Assembly (NCBI GenBank): GCA_001898465.1
Contig: MKTX01000007.1
Span: 1 to 64,000, forward strand
DNA length: 64,000 nt
Reading direction: 5' to 3'
Source: Sphingobacteriales bacterium 39-19
GTDB taxonomy: Bacteria; Bacteroidota; Bacteroidia; Chitinophagales; Chitinophagaceae
The position numbers and the translations under genes were made by a program. The notes beneath the pieces are model-generated. The model was not told where the DNA came from. It did not search any database and saw nothing but the letters and a program-made list of their open reading frames with translations. Below, one piece after another: positions 18,019 through 26,499 of this stretch; the first letter of the stretch is position 1; each line of letters opens with the position of its first letter.

Positions 18019-18516
18019 TTAGAATGATTGATCATCGGCAGTGGGGCCGTAGGTAGAAGGAACAGGAATATCCAGCAACCTAAAGTCAACACCTAGTTGT
18101 GCCCGGTGATGAATTTGCTGGGCAAGAGCATGGCGTATGACTTCATATTTTGTCCACTTTGCTAATATTTTTTCACCCATACGCATGGTCCAGATAGGAT
18201 CCAGGTCTGCTTCTTTTGCATTTTGTAATGCGGTCACTGAATTCGCCAGGTTTTCATCTAACAATTTTACCAGTTCGGCTGAGGTATTAATATCGGTGGG
18301 TTTATAATCGCCGGCTTCAAAATCTAAACCATCTGTATGTAATGCCATTGAAACCCAGCCCGGCAGTTCTGCCAGGTGGCCGCTGAGTTGTTTTATACTC
18401 ATGCTTTTTTCGTGTGGTTTCCAGGAAAATTTATCATCGGGTATTTGTGCTAAGAATTTCCTGGTAATGGCGGTTTCGTCTTTTAGTTCTTTTAACAATA
18501 AAGGAATAAGTGACAT
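18019..18516 (-). CDS. DinB family protein
   Basis: A 165-residue four-helix-bundle protein of the DinB/YfiT superfamily. The putative metal-binding histidines are in LSGHLAELPGW near residue 46 and in QIHHRAQLG near residue 138, where the family expects them. Members are metal-dependent and include thiol transferases; the role of the Bacteroidota ones is mostly unknown. It lies 29 bp downstream of the deoxyhypusine-synthase-like gene and ends in a good terminator, so it is the last gene of that unit. Confidence 0.85.
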   Translation of the reverse strand: MSLIPLLLKELKDETAITRKFLAQIPDDKFSWKPHEKSMSIKQLSGHLAELPGWVSMALHTDGLDFEAGDYKPTDINTSAELVKLLDENLANSVTALQNAKEADLDPIWTMRMGEKILAKWTKYEVIRHALAQQIHHRAQLGVDFRLLDIPVPSTYGPTADDQSF

Positions 18517-18545
18517 AATTTTATTTTAAAAAATGATGAATATAA

Positions 18546-19526
18546 TTACCAGCCCAAAATCCATGCAAATATCAATGGCGCTACTATCGTAGCATCACTT
18601 TCTACAATAAATTTAGGTGTGTGTATGTCTAATTTGCCCCAGGTTATTTTTTCGTTGGGTACGGCGCCTGAGTACGATCCGTATGAGGTAGTACTATCGC
18701 TTATTTGGCAAAAATAACTCCAGAAAGGGATATCATGCATTTCCAAATCCTGGTACATCATCGGCACCACGCAAATGGGGAAATCGCCGGCAATACCACC
18801 TCCTATTTGAAAAAACCCAACTCCTTTTCCACTGCTGTTTTGGCGATACCAGTCTGCAAGCCAAACCATATATTCAATACCACTTTTTACGGTACTTGCT
18901 TTTAATTCATTTTTTATTACGTATGAGGCAAAGATATTCCCGGTGGTACTGTCTTCCCATCCCGGGCATACGATGGGTATATTTTTTTGTGCTGCCGCAA
19001 TAATCCAGCTATCCTTTGGATCTATTTCATAATATTGATCCAGGTTGCCGCTTAATACTACCTGGTATAAAAATTCATGAGGAAAATATCTTTCTCCTTT
19101 TTCTTCTGCTTTTTTCCATGCGCTGTGTAAATGTTTTTGAAGGCGGCGAAAAGCTTCTTCTTCGGGGATACAAGTATCGGTAACCCGGTTATAATGATTC
19201 TCCAGTAAGTCCCATTCTTCCTGCGGCGTAAGGTCACGGTAATGAGGAACTCTTTTATAATGGCTATGTGCTACCAGGTTCATTACGTCTTCTTCCAGGT
19301 TTGCACCGGTACAGCTTATAATTTGTACTTTATCCTGCCTTATCATTTCGGCCAATGATAGCCCCAGCTCTGCGGTACTCATGGCACCTGCCAGGGTAAT
19401 CATCATTTTTCCGCCTTCGTTTAGATGTTGCTCATAGCCTTTTGCCGCATCCATTAAAGCGGCAGCATTAAAATGGCGGTAGTGCTGTTGTATAAAATTA
19501 GAAACCGGGCCTTTTGTCATGATCAT
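18546..19526 (-). CDS. deoxyhypusine synthase family protein
   Basis: The 326-residue protein matches deoxyhypusine synthase along its length. It has the NAD-binding SCTGANLEEDVMNLVAHSH, the GGG-x-x-GDFP glycine region and the C-terminal ITWGKL, whose Lys aligns with the catalytic Lys of the eukaryotic WGK motif. True deoxyhypusine synthase modifies eIF5A with an aminobutyl group from spermidine. Bacteria lack eIF5A, so this homologue must use another acceptor. Polyamine chemistry, such as homospermidine formation by aminobutyl transfer to a free amine, is the best inference. It is followed by the DinB gene and starts about 75 bp after the GPx stop. Confidence 0.9.
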   Translation of the reverse strand: MIMTKGPVSNFIQQHYRHFNAAALMDAAKGYEQHLNEGGKMMITLAGAMSTAELGLSLAEMIRQDKVQIISCTGANLEEDVMNLVAHSHYKRVPHYRDLTPQEEWDLLENHYNRVTDTCIPEEEAFRRLQKHLHSAWKKAEEKGERYFPHEFLYQVVLSGNLDQYYEIDPKDSWIIAAAQKNIPIVCPGWEDSTTGNIFASYVIKNELKASTVKSGIEYMVWLADWYRQNSSGKGVGFFQIGGGIAGDFPICVVPMMYQDLEMHDIPFWSYFCQISDSTTSYGSYSGAVPNEKITWGKLDIHTPKFIVESDATIVAPLIFAWILGW

Positions 19527-19601
19527 TTATTTTTTGTAAAGTGCAAAAATAAGTATTTCTACAGGTTGGAGAATAGCGGTATAAAAACATACGTAATTAT
19601 C

Positions 19602-20186
19602 TTATGCATGAATCGCATCTGCCATTTCTTTACCCAGGGGCTCAATGCCTGATTCAAAAAAATGCGTAAGGTTTCCTTCTTCATTTATTACATATTTACA
19701 AAAATTCCAGGTAGGCGCTGCATCATTCCAGCCATTTTTGCTTACATCAGTAAGCCATTGGTAAACGGGGTGCTGGCCACTCCTTTTTTTTACAATACTT
19801 TTCTGCATGAGTAAAAAAGTGACAGCATAGTTTTTTTCACAAAAGTCAGCAATCTCATCATGGCTGCCTTTTTCCTGTTCTCCAAAATCATTACTGGGGA
19901 AACCCAGGATCAGCAACTTATCTTTTTCCTTTTGATGTAATTGTTCAAGGCCTTTGTATTGGGGGGTATAACCGCAATCCGAAGCGGTATTCACCAATAA
20001 TACTTTTTTTCCTTTTACGGATTCAAAAGAAAAAGGTTCTCCGTTAATTAATACGGCTTGTAATGAATAAAATGATACGGGTGCCATTTTTTTTGAGTTT
20101 ATTATTTTTTGAGATTTTCCTGTCCACCGGGTAAACCTGGATAATAACGGGTAAGCAAAAACCATTGCCCTTTGTTTGATATTCAT
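19602..20186 (-). CDS. glutathione peroxidase family (Cys type)
   Basis: The 194-residue thioredoxin-fold peroxidase has the catalytic Cys in NTASDCGYTPQYKGLEQL, the Gln/Asn-bearing LGFPSNDFGEQEKG loop, and the Trp of APTWNFCKYVIN, which together form the GPx tetrad. Most bacterial GPx enzymes use thioredoxin to reduce lipid or organic peroxides. There is an unusual basic/hydrophobic N-terminal extension of about 30 residues (MNIKQRAMVFAYPLLSRF) before the domain. It could be a membrane-proximal segment, or the real start may be the internal Met34. The ATG overlaps the stop of the aldehyde dehydrogenase gene (ATGA), implying translational coupling and favouring the upstream start. Confidence 0.9.
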   Translation of the reverse strand: MNIKQRAMVFAYPLLSRFTRWTGKSQKIINSKKMAPVSFYSLQAVLINGEPFSFESVKGKKVLLVNTASDCGYTPQYKGLEQLHQKEKDKLLILGFPSNDFGEQEKGSHDEIADFCEKNYAVTFLLMQKSIVKKRSGQHPVYQWLTDVSKNGWNDAAPTWNFCKYVINEEGNLTHFFESGIEPLGKEMADAIHA

Positions 20187-21556
20187 CTTAATACTTTTTT
20201 AAAGAGATTTAATTTGCCTTTATAGGGCGGGTATTTTATGGCAGGATCGAACCAGGTGGGCGTTTTCATAATAGATTTTAAATGACTGAATGTCTTAAAA
20301 CTAAAATAACCATGATAGGATCCCATGCCGCTTTGACCCCGGCCGCCAAAAGGTAAATTTTTATTCGTAAAATGATACCCGGTATTGTTAATACATCCAC
20401 CCCCAAAGGAGACCCGCTGTATCCAAAAATCGGTATTGCTTTTTTTATTTGAGAAGATGTATAAAGAAAGCGGGTTTGGGTTTTGCTCAATCATTTGGAG
20501 TGCTTCTGTACGGTCTTTAAATGATATTACCGGTAATATCGGGCCAAAAATTTCTTCCTGTAATATAGGAGCGTTTTTTGGGATATGGGTGAGTACCGTA
20601 GGCGCTATAAAGAGTTGCTCCCGGTTATAGTGCCCGCCTATTTTTATTTCGCCATCCTGTAAATAATGAACCAGGCGATCAAATTGTTTTTGATTAATAA
20701 TATTTCCCAACTCATACGTAAGAGCCTGGGGATTTCCATAAAACCGTTGTATTACTTTTTCCAGTGCTTGCAGCCATTTCTCCTGTATGCTTTCATGTAC
20801 CAGTACATAATCGGGTGCAATACACATTTGCCCACTGTTTGAAAATTTTACAGATGCAATACGTTTTGCACTGACTTCAATATTCGCATCTGCTTCTATA
20901 ATACAGGGGCTTTTGCCGCCGAGTTCTAAAGTTACCGGTACCAGTTTTTCTGCTGCCATTCTATAAATTTTTTTGCCCACAGCGGTACTGCCTGTAAAAA
21001 AAACATGGTCAAAAGTAAATGTATTCATCATAGCGGGTATTATGCCGGCACCATCACCTTCTATTACACGGATATAGTTTTCAGAAAAACAGGAAGAGAT
21101 TATTTTTTGGATAAGTGCCGTAGTATGAACCGCCCATTCTGATGGCTTTAGTACCGTACAATTCCCGGCAGCCATACTGCCTACCAGGGGAATCATTACC
21201 AGTTGAAAGGGATAATTCCAGGGGCCAATAATAAGAGATACACCCCGGGGTTCGGGATAAATAAAACTGGAAGAAGGGAAATTCAATAAATTGGTACGTA
21301 CCCGCCGGGGCCGCATCCATTTTTTTAATTTTTTGATGGCCTCATTGATTTCACTCAGCAAAATCCCGTTTTCGGTGATCCAGCATTCTTCTTTACTTTT
21401 ATTGAGGTCTTTTTGTAGTGCCGTATAAATTTCTGCTTCGTTTTCAATTACAGCGCTGCGTAATTTTTTTAATTGTTCCATTCTAAATGCATACGGCCTG
21501 GTATTTCCTGCGTCATAATATGCCCGTAAAGATTGTAATGTATTTACCCCGTTCAT
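20183..21556 (-). CDS. aldehyde dehydrogenase, ALDH3-like
   Basis: A 457-residue NAD(P)-dependent aldehyde dehydrogenase of the shorter ALDH3/fatty-aldehyde class. Motifs seen are GPWNYPFQL, LKPSEWAVHT, FTGSTAVGKKIY, the catalytic Glu in LELGGKSP, and the nucleophilic Cys in SNSGQMCIAPDYV. The late NPLSLYIFSN and LPFGGRGQSGMGSYHG are also typical of ALDH3. It oxidises aliphatic aldehydes, such as those from lipid peroxidation, to acids. It is the first gene of a two-gene unit with glutathione peroxidase (4-bp overlap), a combination that makes sense as defence against lipid peroxides and their aldehyde products. Confidence 0.94.
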   Translation of the reverse strand: MNGVNTLQSLRAYYDAGNTRPYAFRMEQLKKLRSAVIENEAEIYTALQKDLNKSKEECWITENGILLSEINEAIKKLKKWMRPRRVRTNLLNFPSSSFIYPEPRGVSLIIGPWNYPFQLVMIPLVGSMAAGNCTVLKPSEWAVHTTALIQKIISSCFSENYIRVIEGDGAGIIPAMMNTFTFDHVFFTGSTAVGKKIYRMAAEKLVPVTLELGGKSPCIIEADANIEVSAKRIASVKFSNSGQMCIAPDYVLVHESIQEKWLQALEKVIQRFYGNPQALTYELGNIINQKQFDRLVHYLQDGEIKIGGHYNREQLFIAPTVLTHIPKNAPILQEEIFGPILPVISFKDRTEALQMIEQNPNPLSLYIFSNKKSNTDFWIQRVSFGGGCINNTGYHFTNKNLPFGGRGQSGMGSYHGYFSFKTFSHLKSIMKTPTWFDPAIKYPPYKGKLNLFKKVLR

Positions 21557-21590
21557 TAGCCTATTTTTGCTTAAAGTTAGGCAACTAAAA

Positions 21591-22028
21591 ATGACAGATG
21601 AGAAATATATGCAACTGGCTTACCGGGAAGCACAAAAAGCATTTGAAGCCGATGAAGTGCCGGTAGGGGCTATTGTGGTGATACAACATAAAATTATTGC
21701 CCGGGCCCACAATCAGGTAGAATTGCTGAATGATAGTACGGCCCATGCCGAAATCCTGGCATTAACCAGCGCTTTTAATAGCCTGGGCAGTAAATACCTG
21801 CCCGATGCTACTTTGTATGTAACTACAGAACCTTGCCTTATGTGCAGCGGGGCTTTGTATTGGAGCAAGATTGGCCGCATTGTTTTTGGCGCTTATGACG
21901 ATAAAAACGGCTATCGCAAAGTGGCGGGGAAAAACAACCCCTTTCATCCCAAAACATTACTCACCGGTGGGGTAATGGAAACAGAATGCAGTGACTTAAT
22001 GAAATCATTCTTTAAAATGAAACGCTGA
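21591..22028 (+). CDS. tadA: tRNA adenosine(34) deaminase / nucleoside deaminase
   Basis: A 145-residue zinc deaminase. I choose the ATG at 21591 (MTDEKYMQLAYREAQKAFEA) because the family begins there; the longer frame would nearly abut the divergent aldehyde dehydrogenase start. The zinc site is complete: HAE in STAHAEILAL and PCxxC in TTEPCLMCSGALYWSKI, preceded by DEVPVGAIVV. TadA converts adenosine-34 of tRNA-Arg(ACG) to inosine. The C-terminal helix with MKSFFKMKR fits tRNA deaminases better than guanine deaminases, but the two cannot be fully separated by eye. A TATTTTTG box lies at 21562-21569. Confidence 0.9.
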   Translation: MTDEKYMQLAYREAQKAFEADEVPVGAIVVIQHKIIARAHNQVELLNDSTAHAEILALTSAFNSLGSKYLPDATLYVTTEPCLMCSGALYWSKIGRIVFGAYDDKNGYRKVAGKNNPFHPKTLLTGGVMETECSDLMKSFFKMKR

Positions 22029-22084
22029 ATACATAGTGAAATGCATAAAACTATTTCGAATTTAGGAACAACTCTGTTTTAAAA

Positions 22085-22115
22085 TTGAGTATCCTTAAAT
22101 TAGGCTTTAAATTTG
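22085..22115 (+). promoter_or_regulatory. promoter of the superoxide dismutase gene
   Basis: TTG (22085-22087), a 20-nt spacer and TAAATTTG (22108-22115) match the Bacteroidota consensus. The start codon follows about 42 nt downstream. Confidence 0.6.
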
Positions 22116-22157
22116 CAGTATTCAGGATAGATTTTTTAACAGATAAATTTTAATATT

Positions 22158-22763
22158 ATGGCATTTACATTAGAACCTTTACCGTACGCATACGATGCAT
22201 TAGAACCTTATATTGATTCAGAAACCATGAAAATCCATCATGATAAGCATCATCAGGCTTATGTAGATAATTTAAACAAAGCGGTAGAAGGCACTCCCAA
22301 TGAAACCACTTCGTTAGAAGACCTGGTAAAAAAAGCGGGCAGCATAAGCCCGGCCGTTCGTAATAATGGCGGTGGCCATTGGAATCATGGCTTTTTTTGG
22401 GATTCTATGGCAGCCGGGGCAGGGGGCGTACCAACAGGAAAGCTGGCCGATGCTGTCAACAGCGCTTTTGGAAGTTTTGATGCATTTAAAGAAAAGTTTG
22501 AAGGTGCCGGTAAAACCCGTTTTGGCAGCGGTTGGGCCTGGCTTATTGTGAAGGATGGTAAACTGGAAGTAAGTTCTACGCCAAACCAGGATAATCCCCT
22601 GATGGATGTGGCTGAAGTAAAGGGCACTCCTTTACTGGGGGTAGATGTATGGGAACACGCTTATTATTTAAAATATCAAAATAAAAGGCCGGATTATTTA
22701 AAAGCTTTTTGGAACGTAGTAAACTGGAAAAAAGTGAGTGAAAGATTTGAGTCAGCACAATAG
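22158..22763 (+). CDS. sodA: superoxide dismutase, Mn/Fe family
   Basis: A 201-residue enzyme turning superoxide into peroxide and oxygen. Metal ligands are visible: His in [15 protein letters not shown], His in [11 protein letters not shown], and Asp/His in [19 protein letters not shown]. The [11 protein letters not shown] segment carries the Gln position typical of Mn enzymes, so manganese or cambialistic use is likely. The absence of a signal peptide makes it cytoplasmic. It has its own promoter and a strong terminator, so it is a single-gene unit. Confidence 0.96.
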   Translation: MAFTLEPLPYAYDALEPYIDSETMKIHHDKHHQAYVDNLNKAVEGTPNETTSLEDLVKKAGSISPAVRNNGGGHWNHGFFWDSMAAGAGGVPTGKLADAVNSAFGSFDAFKEKFEGAGKTRFGSGWAWLIVKDGKLEVSSTPNQDNPLMDVAEVKGTPLLGVDVWEHAYYLKYQNKRPDYLKAFWNVVNWKKVSERFESAQ

Positions 22764-22778
22764 TTTTTCTCAGTATCT

Positions 22779-22809
22779 AAAATGCCTTACAAAACTGTAA
22801 GGCATTTTT
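22779..22809. terminator. terminator of the sod gene
   Basis: A perfect 12-bp stem, AAAATGCCTTAC (22779-22790) with GTAAGGCATTTT (22797-22808), followed by T. It sits between sod and the convergent pdxH and can serve both. Confidence 0.9.
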
Positions 22810-22827
22810 ATGTAATTTAAAATGGCT

Positions 22828-23469
22828 TTAAGGTGCAAGCCTGTTTATCTTCCAGCTTCCATCTTCCCGTAAAGTATATTTTATTCTATCGTGTAAACGG
22901 CTGGGCCTGCCCTGCCAAAATTCAATGCCCGAAGGAATTACCCGGTACCCACCCCAATGGGGAGGCCGTTCTATGGTTTTGCCGGCAAACCGTTTTTCAA
23001 TTTCGGAAACACTTTTATCTAACATTTCCCTGGAAGGAATAACGGTACTTTGCGGCGATGCCCATGCCCCGATGCGGCTACCGGGTGGGCGGCTATTAAA
23101 ATACTCATCACTTTCTGCTGCTGAAACTTTTTCTGCCAGCCCGGTTATTCGTACCTGGCGCTCCAGCTCTTTCCAAAAAAACAACAGCGAAACATGAGCA
23201 TTGGCGGCTATATTTTGTGCTTTTTCACTTTCATAGTTGGTGTAGAATATAAATCCATTATCATCTACCCCTTTTAAAAGTACAATACGGCAATGCGGTA
23301 TTTTTTGAGCATCTACGGTACTTAGTGCCATGGCATTTACCTCGTCTATCCGGGCCGCTTCAGCCTCTGCCCACCATGCTTTAAATTGTTTGATGGGTGA
23401 AGCATCTACATCCTGCTCATCCAGTGTTTTTAATTTATAATCTTTCCTGATGTCTGCAATTGAGTTCAT
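22828..23469 (-). CDS. pdxH: pyridoxamine 5'-phosphate oxidase
   Basis: A 213-residue FMN enzyme making pyridoxal 5'-phosphate from pyridoxamine/pyridoxine phosphate. Family segments: R-K-DYKLKTLDE-x-D at the N-terminus, ALSTVDAQKIPHCRIVLLKG, the FMN-binding FIFYTNYESEKAQ, FWKELERQVRI, and the C-terminal EFWQGRPSRLHDRIKYT signature with the substrate-binding Arg-x-His. It starts 5 bp after the stop of the TlpA-like gene on the same strand and is therefore translated from that transcript. Confidence 0.96.
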   Translation of the reverse strand: MNSIADIRKDYKLKTLDEQDVDASPIKQFKAWWAEAEAARIDEVNAMALSTVDAQKIPHCRIVLLKGVDDNGFIFYTNYESEKAQNIAANAHVSLLFFWKELERQVRITGLAEKVSAAESDEYFNSRPPGSRIGAWASPQSTVIPSREMLDKSVSEIEKRFAGKTIERPPHWGGYRVIPSGIEFWQGRPSRLHDRIKYTLREDGSWKINRLAP

Positions 23470-23474
23470 GCTGT

Positions 23475-25379
23475 TTATTTACTGGCAATTTCAATCATGG
23501 TATCCAATTCATCTACCAGCCCGTCTAAATTACCGGAATAGCCAACAGATTTAAAGCGAATTTTCCCGTTCCCGTCAATTACAAATTTGGTGGGTATGCC
23601 GGTTACTCCAAATTCACTTACTACCTTGTCTTCGGTATCAAGCAGCACATGAAAATCATAGCCTTTGTTTTGCATAAATTCCATGGCATTCTTTTTCTTG
23701 TCTTCTACGGTTTCCCAGGTATCAATAAAAACAAATTTCACATTGTCGTTCCCTTTGTATTTATCCTGTGCTTTTTTCATAGCCGGCATAGATGCAATAC
23801 AAGGGCCGCACCAGGTTGCCCAAAAATCCACTATCACCACTTTTCCTTTTAGCGAAGCCAGGCTAACTTCATTGCCGTCAAAATCTTTCAATGCAAATTT
23901 GGGTGCCGTTTCATCCAACTGACTTTTTAATATTTCTTCACGCCGCTTTATTTTTGCTTCTGCTGCCAATTTCTCATAATACGCATCAAACCCGGCATCA
24001 CTTTTATTTTGTTGAGTATATAATTCTTTTAATGCTTCTTTGGTTTTAGCCGTGGCATTATCGTTAATAATAAAACCCTCAATTAGTTTTGTGGCGACTG
24101 GAGCCGGCAATACTTTTTGGGCCAGTAATGCATATCTTTCATTCAACTCAGCGTCTTTAAATTCATTAATGGTAGCAGCTTCTTTGGCATAGGGCAAGCC
24201 GGCTTTATAATCACCCAGTTGGTATAAGATAAATGCATAGCTATCGGCATACATGGCATAGTTTCTTTCCCGGTTTTTCTTCCACTGATCCTGTGTAAAA
24301 GAACCCGGTTTTTCTTCACTGGGTTTCGTCATTTCATTTTTAGCCCAGGTAGTAGCATCATAAGCCATTTTTTTTGCCTCCTGCATCGATTCGTTTTTCT
24401 CAGCCAGGTTCCAGGCGATATTATTATACAGCGATGCTCTTTCGGCCGGCGCCATTTTATTTGCTGCTTTAAAGAATGCATCCCAGTTTTTATCTGCCGC
24501 ATAGCCATTGGCTAAAAGCGTTTGTAAATAACTTGTAACATTTTTATCTTTTGCAAATGCCGGGTAATCTTTTGCAAAATTTTCTATCTGTTCAATTTTT
24601 TTATTTTTATCTTTTTCTGTTGCAATGGCTCTTAAGGTTTCATTCTTTTTCCAATCTCCATCAGGAAATTTTTCCTTCATTTCAGCCATCAGGTGATCGG
24701 CTTCTTCTTTCATTTTAAGGCGGCTGTACCACTGGTTTTTAAGTGCATATCCTTTTTCTGATTGCCAGGCTGCGCCCTTTGCTTCCTGCAAAAATTTTAT
24801 AATTACCGGTTCTGCTTCTTTTTTCTTTTCCCGGTTTAATAGATTTAAATAAGCACCGGCTACGGTAATATTCTCTTTTAGTTCGGGGTTATTTTGTATG
24901 GCATCATTAAGAAAAGAAAATGCTTTGCTACTGTTGTTTTGCAAACCTAATAAGCTTTCACCCCACCCGGCATATATGTTGCTGCGGGTACTGTAATATT
25001 CCGGCACGGGCTGGCCACTCTTGTTATAAACAGGTATAATATACCCTTTATCAGCATTAATATCTTTATCTTCTTTACTGGTAAATAAAAATGCAATTGC
25101 ATTTGTATTACTATCAATAGAAATTTTTGCCGTATAATGATCCCCTTTTTTTTCCATCCTGGGCTCCAGCACTTGTAAGCCGGAACCGGTAAATTGATAA
25201 ACGGCAACTTTGATGGGGGATTTTCTAATTAAAGAAGAATATGCCTGGTTATAGTCAAAACTCAATTCCTGGTTTTGCCGGGGCTTTTCGGGAGAAAATT
25301 GTAAGGCTGCAAAGGGAGGCTGGGCCCATAGGGCAGTCGTTAAAAATAAGGATACAAGTACGCTGATAATTATTTTCAT
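23475..25379 (-). CDS. TlpA-like thioredoxin-domain protein, exported
   Basis: A 634-residue protein with a signal peptide (MKIIISVLVSLFLTTALWAQ). It has a beta-rich N-terminal domain (about 20-145), a long alpha-helical TPR-like middle (about 150-480), and a C-terminal TlpA/AhpC-TSA thioredoxin fold (about 490-634). That fold carries the redox motif WATWCGPC and the cis-Pro segment GVTGIPTKFVID. Bacteroidota encode many such periplasmic disulfide reductases with helical adaptors; they are thought to reduce exported thiol proteins or heme-binding apoproteins. It heads a two-gene unit with pdxH. The exact substrate is unknown. Confidence 0.88.
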   Translation of the reverse strand: MKIIISVLVSLFLTTALWAQPPFAALQFSPEKPRQNQELSFDYNQAYSSLIRKSPIKVAVYQFTGSGLQVLEPRMEKKGDHYTAKISIDSNTNAIAFLFTSKEDKDINADKGYIIPVYNKSGQPVPEYYSTRSNIYAGWGESLLGLQNNSSKAFSFLNDAIQNNPELKENITVAGAYLNLLNREKKKEAEPVIIKFLQEAKGAAWQSEKGYALKNQWYSRLKMKEEADHLMAEMKEKFPDGDWKKNETLRAIATEKDKNKKIEQIENFAKDYPAFAKDKNVTSYLQTLLANGYAADKNWDAFFKAANKMAPAERASLYNNIAWNLAEKNESMQEAKKMAYDATTWAKNEMTKPSEEKPGSFTQDQWKKNRERNYAMYADSYAFILYQLGDYKAGLPYAKEAATINEFKDAELNERYALLAQKVLPAPVATKLIEGFIINDNATAKTKEALKELYTQQNKSDAGFDAYYEKLAAEAKIKRREEILKSQLDETAPKFALKDFDGNEVSLASLKGKVVIVDFWATWCGPCIASMPAMKKAQDKYKGNDNVKFVFIDTWETVEDKKKNAMEFMQNKGYDFHVLLDTEDKVVSEFGVTGIPTKFVIDGNGKIRFKSVGYSGNLDGLVDELDTMIEIASK

Positions 25380-25452
25380 ATAAATGGTTTGGGCCTAAAG
25401 TTAAAAAAACAGCATGGATTATGCAGTTTAAATATTAATCAGCAACCAAAAT

Positions 25453-25782
25453 TTATTTTGGATTTATCACAATGGTCTTTAATGGCCTGCTGTCTTTACT
25501 GATTTGCCTTTGCCGTAATAACCAGCTTAGGGTAAAAGTGGGAATGATGTCTGTAAAAGGTAAGATCTCTTCTAAAAAACTAAACATACCGCCCAGGATT
25601 CCCATTCTGCCCCCAAACATCCGGTAATAAATAAGGCCCGATAAGGGTGCCCAAACAGCATCGGAGAATTCACCTATAAAAGGGAGGCTGAAACTGAGCA
25701 TACCTACCGCATCTAATAAAATACAGGTAGCAAGATGGGGCAATGGTTTTGGTTGCGTATTTTCGGGATAACTTATTTTCAT
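25453..25782 (-). CDS. small membrane protein of unknown function
   Basis: A 109-residue protein starting MKISYPENTQPKPLPHLA (start at 25782; an 8-codon extension is possible). It has two to three hydrophobic segments, around LATCILLDAVGMLSFSLPF, SGLIYYRMFGG and IIPTFTLSWLLR. The proline/glycine pattern with an EE(I/L)LPF(T/I)D motif suggests a small conserved inner-membrane protein found in relatives. I do not recognise a named family. It lies between two minus-strand genes, with gaps of about 70 bp on either side. Confidence 0.65.
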   Translation of the reverse strand: MKISYPENTQPKPLPHLATCILLDAVGMLSFSLPFIGEFSDAVWAPLSGLIYYRMFGGRMGILGGMFSFLEEILPFTDIIPTFTLSWLLRQRQISKDSRPLKTIVINPK

Positions 25783-25848
25783 GTTATTTGTTTTATAAAA
25801 CAGCATATATAAGACGAAAAGAACATCAAAAGTTTTCTTAATTATCCG

Positions 25849-26310
25849 TTAAGGAACTGCCAGGGTCTTATCTATCTCATAAATGCGTGGCTCCATATCG
25901 GGCGTAAAACTGATGGTTATTTTATTAGCATTGGGGTCTAAATAAAGCCAGGCATATTTGGTTTGTTTGTATTGCACAAAACTCAGGTGGTATTTTATTT
26001 TTTTGGTATTGTACTCACTGCAATCTTTTTCCAGTATGGCATAGCTTTGAAAACGCTCCAGGGTAGAATCCGGTTTGTACCGGTTAATCAGCACACTGTC
26101 TTTCCTTATTAAAAATTGCAAAGAAAGCGGGAACTTCTTTTTACCATTGCCCAGGTTGTTGGTATGGTAATTAAATGCATTGGGGCAGGCCGGTAAACTT
26201 ACTGCCGGGTTATTAGCTTTCGCATTCTTTTTGGTTTTCACCTGGGCAAAACAAGCCTGGGTGAGCAGGAGCAGGCAAATTGTTTTCAATACAGGCTGTA
26301 AAAATGGCAT
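25849..26310 (-). CDS. exported protein of unknown function
   Basis: A 153-residue protein with a signal peptide (MPFLQPVLKTICLLLLTQACFAQ), a basic linker (KTKKNAKANN) and a mostly beta domain of about 110 residues. Recognisable segments are SLQFLIRKDSVLINRYKPDS and YAWLYLDPNANKITISF. No catalytic motif is visible and I do not recognise the family. Gene start and signal are convincing; function unknown. It is divergent from typA across a 189-bp gap that contains a palindrome. Confidence 0.65.
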   Translation of the reverse strand: MPFLQPVLKTICLLLLTQACFAQVKTKKNAKANNPAVSLPACPNAFNYHTNNLGNGKKKFPLSLQFLIRKDSVLINRYKPDSTLERFQSYAILEKDCSEYNTKKIKYHLSFVQYKQTKYAWLYLDPNANKITISFTPDMEPRIYEIDKTLAVP

Positions 26311-26344
26311 TTGTTATTTTTTGGTTACAATATTAGAGTATTCA

Positions 26345-26360
26345 TGTTGCTTATGCAACA
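26345..26360. promoter_or_regulatory. palindrome TGTTGC-TTAT-GCAACA between divergent genes
   Basis: A perfect inverted repeat with 6-bp arms and a 4-nt spacer lies about 35 bp upstream of the minus-strand exported-protein gene and 140 bp upstream of typA. It has the form of a dimeric regulator site. No regulator gene is adjacent. Confidence 0.35.
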
Positions 26361-26474
26361 ATTACGCCCCTTCGCTTTATGTAAAGACTTATTTTTAAGC
26401 TATTTAGTTAAAAATAGGCGAAAGATATCTGCAATTAAACCTGAATTAGTACCCAAAAAACCGTTATAAACCCG

Positions 26475-26482
26475 TACCTTTG
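26475..26482 (+). promoter_or_regulatory. typA: typA promoter -7 box
   Basis: TACCTTTG at 26475-26482, 17 nt upstream of the start codon, is an exact -7 box. No convincing TTTG is found at the right distance upstream, so only this half is clear. Confidence 0.5.
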
Positions 26483-26499
26483 CGCCCTCAAATTTAATT

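Noticed and set aside
17931-18092. 54-codon upstream extension of the GH13 gene
   Set aside because: It reads through the terminator hairpin of the DinB gene and overlaps that gene; the signal peptide starts at 17930.
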